Positions 15,372 through 22,733 of a stretch of DNA of 28,748 nt are shown one piece after another. Origin of the DNA: CAIYZT01 sp052387855. GTDB taxonomy: Bacteria > Pseudomonadota > Alphaproteobacteria > Rhodobacterales > Rhodobacteraceae. The notes under the pieces are model-generated. The model had not been told where the DNA came from, searched no databases, and worked only from the letters and a program-made list of their open reading frames with translations. The position numbers and the translations under genes are program-made. Within the stretch, counting starts at the first letter, position 1. Each line of letters opens with the position of its first letter. The DNA is taken from assembly GCA_052387855.1 (NCBI GenBank), contig JBQTIT010000075.1, positions 1-28,748 on the forward strand. The letters run 5' to 3'.

Positions 15372-17426
15372 ATGCACCCGCAGAAGGAAACCCCCTGGCT
15401 GTTCCGCACCTATGCCGGGCATTCCACCGCCGCCGCCTCGAACGCGCTCTACCGGTCGAACCTGGCCAAGGGGCAGACGGGACTTTCGGTCGCCTTCGAC
15501 CTGCCGACCCAGACCGGCTATGACAGCGACCATATCCTGGCGCGCGGCGAGGTCGGCAAGGTCGGCGTGCCGATCGCGCATCTGGGCGACATGCGGGCGC
15601 TGTTCGACGGGATTCCGCTGGCCCGGATGAACACGTCGATGACGATCAACAGCGCCGCGCCCTGGCTGATGGCGCTGTACATCGCGGCGGCCGAAGAGCA
15701 GGGCGCCGACATCGCGGCGCTGCAAGGCACGGTGCAGAACGACGTGATCAAGGAGTACCTGTCGCGTGGGACCTACATCTGCCCGCCGGCACCCAGCCTT
15801 GCCATGATGACCGATGTCGCCGCCTACACCCAAGCACATCTGCCGAAGTGGAACCCGATGAACATCTGTTCCTACCATCTGCAAGAGGCCGGCGCCACGC
15901 CCGAGCAGGAGCTGGCCTTTGCCCTGGCCACCGCCTGCGCCGTGCTGGACGATCTTCGTGCCAAGGTGCCGGCGGGCGAGTTTCCGGCCATGGTGGGGCG
16001 GATTTCGTTCTTTGTGAACGCCGGCATCCGCTTTGTCACCGAGATGTGCAAGATGCGCGCCTTCACCGACCTGTGGGACGAGATCTGCGCGCTCCGTTAC
16101 GGTATCGAGGATCCGAAATACCGCCGCTTTCGCTATGGCGTGCAGGTCAACTCGCTGGGCCTGACCGAACAGCAACCCGAAAACAACGTCCCGCGCATCC
16201 TGATCGAGATGCTGGCGGTCACCCTGTCAAAGGGCGCCCGTGCCCGTGCCGTGCAACTGCCCGCCTGGAACGAGGCGCTGGGCCTGCCGCGCCCCTGGGA
16301 TCAGCAATGGTCGCTGCGGATGCAGCAGATCCTGGCCTATGAGACCGACCTGCTGGAATATGATGACCTGTTCGACGGCAATCCGGCGGTGGCGCGCAAG
16401 GTCGAGGCGCTGAAGGCCGGCGCGTGGGCCGAATTGGCGCAGATCGACGCCATGGGCGGCGCGGTGGCGGCCATCGGCTACATGAAGGGCCGTCTGGTCG
16501 AGGCGAATGCCGAACGGATCGGCCGGATCGAAAGCGGCGAGACGGTCGTGGTCGGCGTCAACCGCTGGACCGAGGGCGCGCCCTCGCCGCTGGGCACCGG
16601 GGCCGATGCGATCATGCAGGCAGACCCCCTGGCCGAGGCCGACCAGATCGCGCGCCTGCACGCCTGGCGCGCCGCGCGCGATCCGGGCCTGGTGGCGGCC
16701 GCGCTTGCGGCGCTGCGCCAGGCAGCGGCGCGCGGGGAAAACATCATGACCGCCTCCATCGCGGCGGCGCGCGCCGGGGTGACAACCGGCGAATGGGGCG
16801 AGGTGCTGCGGGCGGTACATGGCGAATACCGCGCGCCGACCGGCGTCGCGGCCGCCCCGTCAAACCGCACCGAGGGGCTGGACGCGGTGCGCGAGGCGGT
16901 CGGGGACCTGTCGCAGCGCCTGGGGCGGCGGCCGAGGTTCATGGTCGGCAAGCCGGGACTGGACGGCCATTCCAACGGCGCCGAGCAGATCGCCGCCCGC
17001 GCCCGCGACTGCGGCATGGACATCCGCTATCAGGGCATCCGCCTGACCCCGGCCGAAATCGTCCGCGCCGCCGCCGAGCAAGAGGCGGATGTGGTCGGCC
17101 TGTCGATCCTGTCGGGCAGCCATCTGCCGCTGGTCGCCGAGGTGCAGGCGCTCTTGCACGGCGCCGGCCTGTCGCATGTGCCGCTGATCGTTGGCGGCAT
17201 CATCCCCGAAGAGGACGCCGCCCACCTGCGCGCGGCCGGCGTCGCGGCCGTCTACACCCCCAAGGATTTCCAGATGAACCGCATCATGATGGACATCGTG
17301 GGTCTGGTCGGCGGGGCGCAGACGGCGGCGGACGGGACCGCTCAGGGCGCCAGCCGCGCCGTCGCCACCTCGATCACCGCCTCGGCCACGATGTCGGTGG
17401 CCGAGAACCCCGCCCGAAGGGTATAG
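15372..17426 (+). CDS. ecm: Ethylmalonyl-CoA mutase (adenosylcobalamin-dependent)
   Basis: The 684-residue enzyme rearranges (2R)-ethylmalonyl-CoA to (2S)-methylsuccinyl-CoA. The mutase domain starts TPWLFRTYAGHSTA and contains the family segments GLSVAFDLPTQTGYDSD and ALQGTVQNDVIKEYLSRG. The C-terminal B12 domain begins near 520, with the DxHxxG cobalamin motif at Asp531-His533 (GLDGHSNGAEQIA), SILSGSH and IVGGIIP. The N-terminus fits Ecm rather than methylmalonyl-CoA mutase. GAGG at 15361-15364 precedes the ATG. The B12 domain appears to end near residue 650; the last ~35 residues have no visible domain and 85 bp of the gene overlap the convergent GH3 gene. It lies in the same neighbourhood as ccr, whose product it uses after epimerisation. 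Confidence 0.95.
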   Translation: MHPQKETPWLFRTYAGHSTAAASNALYRSNLAKGQTGLSVAFDLPTQTGYDSDHILARGEVGKVGVPIAHLGDMRALFDGIPLARMNTSMTINSAAPWLMALYIAAAEEQGADIAALQGTVQNDVIKEYLSRGTYICPPAPSLAMMTDVAAYTQAHLPKWNPMNICSYHLQEAGATPEQELAFALATACAVLDDLRAKVPAGEFPAMVGRISFFVNAGIRFVTEMCKMRAFTDLWDEICALRYGIEDPKYRRFRYGVQVNSLGLTEQQPENNVPRILIEMLAVTLSKGARARAVQLPAWNEALGLPRPWDQQWSLRMQQILAYETDLLEYDDLFDGNPAVARKVEALKAGAWAELAQIDAMGGAVAAIGYMKGRLVEANAERIGRIESGETVVVGVNRWTEGAPSPLGTGADAIMQADPLAEADQIARLHAWRAARDPGLVAAALAALRQAAARGENIMTASIAAARAGVTTGEWGEVLRAVHGEYRAPTGVAAAPSNRTEGLDAVREAVGDLSQRLGRRPRFMVGKPGLDGHSNGAEQIAARARDCGMDIRYQGIRLTPAEIVRAAAEQEADVVGLSILSGSHLPLVAEVQALLHGAGLSHVPLIVGGIIPEEDAAHLRAAGVAAVYTPKDFQMNRIMMDIVGLVGGAQTAADGTAQGASRAVATSITASATMSVAENPARRV

Positions 17427-19780
17427 CGCCCGCCATCCACCACCCATTGCCGCGCCGGTACGTCCCAGCGGGCGAAATCGCGCGGCGTCAGGGCAAAGCT
17501 CAGCGCGCGCGCTTCGCCCGGCTCCAGCCGGTGTTTGCCAAAGGCCTTCAGCTCCTTGTCGGGCCGCTCGCGGGTGCCTTCGGGCGGGCTGACGTAGAGC
17601 TGCACCACCGCCGTGCCAGCCTTTTCGCCGGTGTTCTGCAACACCGCCCGCACAGTGCCCGCGTCATCGGCCGCAAGGCCGCTCAGCGCGAACCGGCCCG
17701 CGCTCAGCCCGTGGCCAAAGGCGAACAGCGGCGCGATGGCCTGCCGGTCATAGTGCCGGTAGCCGATGAACAGCCCTTCTTCGTAGCGCACATGACCGTT
17801 CAGGCCGGGATAGACCTCGGCATCCTGGCTGTGGGTGGGGTTGTCCTGCCAGCGGCGCGGCCAGCTTTGCGCCAGCCGGCCCGTGGGCTCTGCCCGGCCC
17901 AAAAGCACGTCGGCAATCGCATTGCCGGCCTCTTGGCCCGGATACCAGGCTTGCAGCACCGCCGGGGCGCGGTCGATCCAGGGCAGGTCCACCGGTCCGC
18001 CGGTTTGCAGCACGACCACGGTGTTCGGATTGGCCCGCAGCACCGCCGCGACGAGATCATCCTGCCGGCCGGGAAGGCGGATGTCTTCGAGGTCCCAGCC
18101 TTCGGTGTCCCATTCGCCGCTGCGCCCGACAAAGACGACCGCCCGGTCGGCCGCCGCCGCCGTCGCCGCCGCCGCCGCGATCTCGTCATCGCCCATCGGG
18201 CGGCCGATGCCGATGCGAAAGGCCGAAAACGCCAGATTGTCCGAGGGGCGGTTGCAGAATTCGACCGTCACCTCGGCCACCTGCCCCGCGGCCAGCGTCA
18301 CCTCGCCCACAACCTCGTCGCAGCCTTCCTCGAAAAAGGTGCGGCCCTTTTTCCAGTAGTCCCAGGCGTTTGCGACCAGCTTGCCATCGACATAGACCTT
18401 GGCATAGCCGGCCACAGCCACCCCGACCCGATGCGGCCCGCTTGCCTTGGCCGTAAAGCTGGCGCGCATCCGGGCCGAGAAATTGCCGGGGTCCGCCTTG
18501 CCGCCCGCCAGCGGCGGCACCCAGAAGCCGACGGCGCTGTCCATCACCTCGCGCGCCAGCGGCGGGCCTTGCAGGGCGCGGCCGGCAAAGAAATCCACCT
18601 CGATCGGGCCCATCAGCAGGGGCTCCCAGCGGTGATTGGTGCAGCCCGGGGCATGGCGCAGCGCCCCCTCGCCCAGCGCGGCGGCCAGCCCATCCCAGGG
18701 CGAGACGGCGTAATGCGGGTTCAGTTGCGCCGACCCGCCCCCCATGATCTGCGCCACATGGGCATTGGGGCCGATCACGGCAAGGCTGCCCCCCGGCGCC
18801 AGCGGCAAGAGCCCGCCTTCGTTTTTCAGCAGAACCGCCCCCTCGGCCCCCGCGCGGCGGATCAGCGCGGCATGGTCGAGGCGCTGATCCGCGCGCTCGG
18901 CAAAGGGGCGGTGATCGTCCAGCGCCCCGGTGCGCGCCATCAGGCGCAGCATCGCGCGGGCCCGCGCGCGCACCGTCTCGGCCGGCACTTCGCCGGCGGC
19001 CACCGCATCCACCAGCTTCTGCCCCCGGTCGCGCGTCGGCCCCGGCATTTCCAGATCAAGCCCCGCGTTCACCGTGGGCGCGGTGCTGCGCGAGCCGAAC
19101 CAGTCGGACATGACGATGCCGTCATAGCCCCAGTCGCCGCGCAGGACCTCGGTCAAGAGCCAATGGTTTTCAGCGGCATAGGTGCCGTTGATCCTGTTGT
19201 AGGACGACATGATCGCCCAGGTCCCGGCCCGCTTGACCGCCGCCTCGAAGGGCACAAGGTAGACCTCGCGCAGGCTGCGCTCGTCGATGTCGGACGAGAT
19301 CGTCGTGCGCTCGATCTCGCTTTCGTTGCCGACGAAATGCTTGATCGTGGCGGCGATGCCCTGCCCCTGCAGCCCGCAGATATAGGCCACGGCCAGTTCG
19401 GCCGTCAGCACCGGGTCCTCGGAATAGCATTCGAAATTCCGCCCGTTGGTGACCGAGCGCTGGATGTTCACCGTCGGCGCCAGGAGCACATGGGCGTTCT
19501 TGGACTTCACCTCTTCGGCGAGCGCGGCGCCGATCTCTTGCAGCAGCGCCGGGTTCCAGCTTGACCCCAGCGCGATGCCGACCGGAAAGGCGGCCGCGCG
19601 CACCCCGCCCACCAGATTGCCGCCGCCGCGCGCGCCGTTCGGCCCGTCGGTGACGCGCAATTTGCCGATCCGCAGATGCGCCAGCGCCGGAACCGACCAG
19701 AAATCCTCGCCCGAGAGCAGGCTGACCTGATCGGCAAGCGTCATGGCGTTCAAAAGCTCTTCGATCCGCGATTCGATCAT
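17342..19780 (-). CDS. GH3 beta-glucosidase with PA14 insert
   Basis: The 812-residue glycoside hydrolase family 3 protein has the N-terminal barrel with RVTDGPNGARGGG near 42-54, KHFVGNE near 148-153 and nucleophile Asp226 in VMSDWFGS. A PA14-like insert spans about 390-525 (VDFFAG to VYVDGKLV), within the second domain, and the probable acid/base Glu560 lies in EWDTEGWDLEDIRLPG. A fibronectin-III-like domain closes the protein. No signal peptide is visible, so it should act in the cytoplasm on imported glucosides; the exact sugar is unknown. GGAGGG precedes the ATG. A perfect palindrome sits 51 bp upstream. Base composition resembles its neighbours. It overlaps ecm by 85 bp. Confidence 0.93.
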   Translation of the reverse strand: MIESRIEELLNAMTLADQVSLLSGEDFWSVPALAHLRIGKLRVTDGPNGARGGGNLVGGVRAAAFPVGIALGSSWNPALLQEIGAALAEEVKSKNAHVLLAPTVNIQRSVTNGRNFECYSEDPVLTAELAVAYICGLQGQGIAATIKHFVGNESEIERTTISSDIDERSLREVYLVPFEAAVKRAGTWAIMSSYNRINGTYAAENHWLLTEVLRGDWGYDGIVMSDWFGSRSTAPTVNAGLDLEMPGPTRDRGQKLVDAVAAGEVPAETVRARARAMLRLMARTGALDDHRPFAERADQRLDHAALIRRAGAEGAVLLKNEGGLLPLAPGGSLAVIGPNAHVAQIMGGGSAQLNPHYAVSPWDGLAAALGEGALRHAPGCTNHRWEPLLMGPIEVDFFAGRALQGPPLAREVMDSAVGFWVPPLAGGKADPGNFSARMRASFTAKASGPHRVGVAVAGYAKVYVDGKLVANAWDYWKKGRTFFEEGCDEVVGEVTLAAGQVAEVTVEFCNRPSDNLAFSAFRIGIGRPMGDDEIAAAAATAAAADRAVVFVGRSGEWDTEGWDLEDIRLPGRQDDLVAAVLRANPNTVVVLQTGGPVDLPWIDRAPAVLQAWYPGQEAGNAIADVLLGRAEPTGRLAQSWPRRWQDNPTHSQDAEVYPGLNGHVRYEEGLFIGYRHYDRQAIAPLFAFGHGLSAGRFALSGLAADDAGTVRAVLQNTGEKAGTAVVQLYVSPPEGTRERPDKELKAFGKHRLEPGEARALSFALTPRDFARWDVPARQWVVDGGRYTLRAGFSATDIVAEAVIEVATARLAP

Positions 19781-19830
19781 GGCATCCCTCCGGGTTACTG
19801 TCTTTTAGGAAGAAAACGGCGAAAAGCACA

Positions 19831-19848
19831 ATCTATAACGTTATAGAT
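19831..19848. promoter_or_regulatory. 18-bp perfect palindrome, probable LacI-type operator
   Basis: ATCTATAACGTTATAGAT is a perfect palindrome with a central CG, the usual form of LacI/GalR-family operators. It lies in the divergent gap, 51 bp upstream of the GH3 start and 60 bp upstream of deoD. The GH3 gene is the likely target because sugar hydrolases are commonly LacI-controlled. No LacI-family gene is in the window. Confidence 0.6.
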
Positions 19849-19907
19849 GCCGGCCCTTTCCCGTCCTCGCCGCTTCCCTTAACCTCGCCTCCAAACAGGA
19901 GTGACCC

Positions 19908-20612
19908 ATGACCTTTCACATCGGCGCCAAGCCCGGCGACATCGCGGAAACCGTTCTCTTGCCCGGCGATCCCTATCGTGCGCGCTGGGCGGCGCAGAAA
20001 TTCCTCAAGGACCCCGTGCTGGTGAACGAGGTGCGCGGCATGCTGGGCTTTACCGGCACCTGGAATGGCCACCGCGTCACCATCCACGGCTCGGGCATGG
20101 GCATGCCTTCGCTGTCGATCTATGCCAACGAGCTGATCCGCGACTACCGTGCGCAGACCCTGATCCGCATCGGTTCGGCCGGCGCGCTGCAACACGCCAT
20201 CAAGGTGCGCGACGTGGTGCTGGCCCAGACCGCCAGCAGCTATGGCAACCCCTCGCGGTCGATCTTCCGCGATCTGAACTTTGCCCCCTGCGCCGATTTC
20301 GGCCTGCTGACGGCCGCGCACAAGGCCGCGCTGCGCATCGGGGTGCCGGTGCATGTCGGCGGGATCTATTCGTCGGACACCTTTTATGACGAGCGGGCAG
20401 ACCTGTCAGAGCAGCTTCAGCGCCACGGCACGCTCTGCGTCGAGATGGAGGCGGCAGAGCTTTACCATCTGGCCGCCCGCTATGGCCGGCGCGCGCTGGC
20501 GGTGCTGACCATTTCCGACCATATCCTGACGCACGAGGCCCTGCCCGCCGACCAGCGCGAGACCAGCTTTGGCGCCATGGTCGAGGTGGCGCTTGAGGCC
20601 GCGTTTGCCTGA
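19908..20612 (+). CDS. deoD: Purine-nucleoside phosphorylase DeoD
   Basis: The 234-residue enzyme cleaves purine (deoxy)nucleosides with phosphate to the base and (deoxy)ribose-1-phosphate. It matches the hexameric DeoD type: LLPGDPYRARW near 17-27, NEVRGMLGFTGTWNG near 40-54, GMGMPSLSIY near 63-72, IRIGSAGAL near 86-94, and VEMEAAELYHLA near 178-189. Asp204 in TISDHILTHE is the expected catalytic acid. AGGAGTG precedes the ATG. It is divergent from the GH3 gene and convergent with the DUF1989 gene; a short GC hairpin (CCCCG/CGGGG) lies in the 18-bp gap after the stop. Confidence 0.95.
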   Translation: MTFHIGAKPGDIAETVLLPGDPYRARWAAQKFLKDPVLVNEVRGMLGFTGTWNGHRVTIHGSGMGMPSLSIYANELIRDYRAQTLIRIGSAGALQHAIKVRDVVLAQTASSYGNPSRSIFRDLNFAPCADFGLLTAAHKAALRIGVPVHVGGIYSSDTFYDERADLSEQLQRHGTLCVEMEAAELYHLAARYGRRALAVLTISDHILTHEALPADQRETSFGAMVEVALEAAFA

Positions 20613-20630
20613 AGCCCCCCGGGCCGGGGT

Positions 20631-21497
20631 CTAACCCAGCCCGTGGCTGCGGTCATAGGCGCCTCGCCCCGGCCCGGTCCAGCCGGCGGGCGGGGCGGAG
20701 GGGCGGAACACCTCGACCAGAAGCGGGTGGCAGGCGGCCCCGTCCGAGGAATGCTCGGCCGAGCAGTCACCCCCCGGGCAGGCCGACAGGGCGCCCAAAA
20801 GGTCAATCTCGGCAAAGAATTCGATGAAGTCGCCGGGCCGGACCGGGCTGGCCTTCATGAAATATTGCCCGGTGTCGCGGGTGAACCCGGTGCACATGAA
20901 CACGTTCAGCACGTCATGAACATGCGACTCGGCCTCGCCCAGAGGCAGGGCGCGCGCCTCGGCCAGGGCGCGGGTCAGGTTGGAATGGCAGCAGTGGTGA
21001 TACTGCCCGCCGCCAGACAAGAGCGCATGGGTATAGGGATCGCAGCGCGTGCCGATCACGTCATGGACTGCGCCGCCAAAGGCGTCAAAGCCGTACCAGT
21101 CAAGCGTGTCCTCGGTGATGGTGGCCATGGGGCGCAGATGCGGCAGGCAGGACCACATCCTGTCGCCGGCGGACAGATGCGTGCCGTGCAGCGCCCGCGT
21201 CTTGCCGGAAAAGAACCGCTCGCCCAGGTCGGCGGCGTTCCACAGGTTCAGATCGCCCACCTGCGGCCCCTCGACCGAGGTGATGCGAAAGAAATGCCCG
21301 GCCGGAACGTCAAAGGCGCGGGCCTGACGTGGGGGGGCGGTGATTTCAGCGATGCGCTGCCAGCCCGCCCGCGCGGCGCGATAGGGCGACAGGTCAGGGC
21401 GCGGCAGCCCCTCGACCGGGTAGCAGACGACCGGAGCGATGGCCTTGCGCGCGGCGGCATCGGCGGGGGCGGGATGGTCCGGGCGGTCAGGCTTCAC
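20631..21497 (-). CDS. DUF1989 (urea carboxylase-associated family) protein
   Basis: The 288-residue protein belongs to DUF1989. Typical blocks are VPAGHFFRITSVEGPQVGDLNLWN near 64-87, STxHLSAGDRMWS-like sequence near 106-116, and CDPYTHALL followed by YHHCCHSNL near 166-174. Cys152, the CCH at 169-171 and CPGGDC at 240-245 look like metal or catalytic residues. Some DUF1989 proteins are carboxyguanidine deiminase subunits encoded beside urea carboxylase; none of those partners is near here, so I leave the function open. The start is GTG at 21497 with AAAGG upstream. It lies 114 bp downstream of sdhB on the same strand. Confidence 0.85.
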   Translation of the reverse strand: MKPDRPDHPAPADAAARKAIAPVVCYPVEGLPRPDLSPYRAARAGWQRIAEITAPPRQARAFDVPAGHFFRITSVEGPQVGDLNLWNAADLGERFFSGKTRALHGTHLSAGDRMWSCLPHLRPMATITEDTLDWYGFDAFGGAVHDVIGTRCDPYTHALLSGGGQYHHCCHSNLTRALAEARALPLGEAESHVHDVLNVFMCTGFTRDTGQYFMKASPVRPGDFIEFFAEIDLLGALSACPGGDCSAEHSSDGAACHPLLVEVFRPSAPPAGWTGPGRGAYDRSHGLG

Positions 21498-21611
21498 GGC
21501 GCGGCCTTTGCGACAGAGGGGCGGGGCTTACTTTTTCGAACGTTTCGGGCACTCACGGTCCGACCATAGGCCCAAAAATTGCACTTTTACAACATCCACC
21601 CGCGCGGGGGG

Positions 21612-22388
21612 TCAGACCACCCGATCCACCATCATCTTTTTGATATCCGCGATCGCCTTGGCCGGGTTCAGCCCCTTGGGGCAGGTCTTGGTGCAGTTCA
21701 TGATCGTGTGGCAGCGGTACAGCTTGAAGGGATCCTCCAGCGCGTCCAGCCGCTCGCCCGTGGCCTCGTCCCGCGAATCGATGATCCAGCGATAGGCGTG
21801 CAAGAGCGCCGCCGGGCCAAGGTACCTGTCGCCATTCCACCAGTAGGACGGGCAAGAGGTGCTGCACGAGGCGCACATGACGCATTCATAAAGCCCGTCC
21901 AGCTTTTTGCGGTCCTCGATCGACTGTCGCCATTCCTTGGCAGGGCGGTTGGTCTTTGTCTCCAGCCAAGGCATGATCGAGGCGTGCTGGGCGTAGAAAT
22001 GCGTCAGGTCGGGGATCAGGTCCTTGATCACAGGCATATGCGGCAGGGGATAGATCCTGACATCGCCCTTGACCTCATCAAGGCCATAGATGCAGGCCAG
22101 CGTGTTGATCCCGTCGATGTTCATCGCGCAGGATCCGCAGATCCCCTCGCGGCAGGAACGGCGAAAGGTCAGCGTCGGGTCGATCTCGTTCTTGATCTTG
22201 ATCAGCGCGTCCAGAACCATCGGCCCGCAACTGTCCATGTCGACGAAATAGGTGTCGACGCGCGGGTTTTCGCCGTCCTCCTGATTCCAGCGGTAGATCT
22301 GGAACTTGCGGACATTCTTGCCCTCGGGGCGCGGCCAGGTCTTGCCGGTGCGGATCTTGGAATTCTTGGGCAGGGTAAACTGGACCAT
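21612..22388 (-). CDS. sdhB: Succinate dehydrogenase iron-sulfur subunit
   Basis: The 258-residue subunit carries electrons from the flavoprotein to the membrane quinone site. All three clusters have their ligands: 2Fe-2S with Cys79, Cys84, Cys87 and Cys99 (SCREGICGSC...LAC), 4Fe-4S with Cys169, 172 and 175 (ECVMCASC), and 3Fe-4S with Cys179, Cys226 and Cys232, leaving Cys236 (NCTKTCPKG) as the final 4Fe-4S ligand. The ATG follows AAAGG. It is the last sdh gene, 18 bp after a small lipoprotein gene. Confidence 0.97.
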   Translation of the reverse strand: MVQFTLPKNSKIRTGKTWPRPEGKNVRKFQIYRWNQEDGENPRVDTYFVDMDSCGPMVLDALIKIKNEIDPTLTFRRSCREGICGSCAMNIDGINTLACIYGLDEVKGDVRIYPLPHMPVIKDLIPDLTHFYAQHASIMPWLETKTNRPAKEWRQSIEDRKKLDGLYECVMCASCSTSCPSYWWNGDRYLGPAALLHAYRWIIDSRDEATGERLDALEDPFKLYRCHTIMNCTKTCPKGLNPAKAIADIKKMMVDRVV

Positions 22389-22406
22389 GGTCAGACCTTT
22401 GTGGCT

Positions 22407-22733
22407 TCAGCCGGGCAGAGAGTAGTAGGGCCGCGAGGGGAGCTGCCCCGCGCGCTGCCAGACGCATTGATCATAGACCTGCGAGGGGTCCTTGCCCTGC
22501 AGGGTATCGGAGGAAATCGTGACCTCTGCCCCGGCATATGGGCCCTCGGTCGACAGGCCAAAGGTGATCTTTCCGCGCGGCGCTTCGGCCAGGCGGGCGC
22601 GTTCCAGGCATTCGGCCTCGGCCTGGGCCAGGGGAACGGGGCCGCAGGCGACCAGCGCCAAAAGCGTCATGAGGGCGGTCAGGCGTCCCGCGGCGCCTCG
22701 ACCAGGATGTCTGGGGTCCGCCGCCCGTGCCAT
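22407..22733 (-). CDS. Small predicted lipoprotein within the sdh operon
   Basis: The 108-residue protein begins MARAADPRHPGRGAAGRL, then a hydrophobic stretch TALMTLLALVA and Cys30 in a lipobox (LVAC|GPVPL), so it should be lipid-anchored in the envelope. The mature part contains AEAECLERARLAEAP and a C-terminal DPSQVYDQCVWQRAGQLPSRP segment. I recall similar proteins between sdhA and sdhB in Rhodobacteraceae, with no known function. The ATG overlaps the sdhA stop (TGATG), which supports this start and coupled translation; an internal ATG at 22670 would shorten the n-region to almost nothing. Confidence 0.72.
   Translation of the reverse strand: MARAADPRHPGRGAAGRLTALMTLLALVACGPVPLAQAEAECLERARLAEAPRGKITFGLSTEGPYAGAEVTISSDTLQGKDPSQVYDQCVWQRAGQLPSRPYYSLPG

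Noticed and set aside
15372..17426. Methylmalonyl-CoA mutase
   Set aside because: The short N-terminus (TPWLFRTYAGHSTA) and the location near ccr fit ethylmalonyl-CoA mutase better. The two families share the B12 domain.
16424..19564. Plus-strand open frame of 1046 codons
   Set aside because: It runs out of frame through ecm and then antisense to the GH3 gene. The composition is Arg/Gly/Pro-rich, as expected from a GC-rich shadow, and no domain is recognisable.
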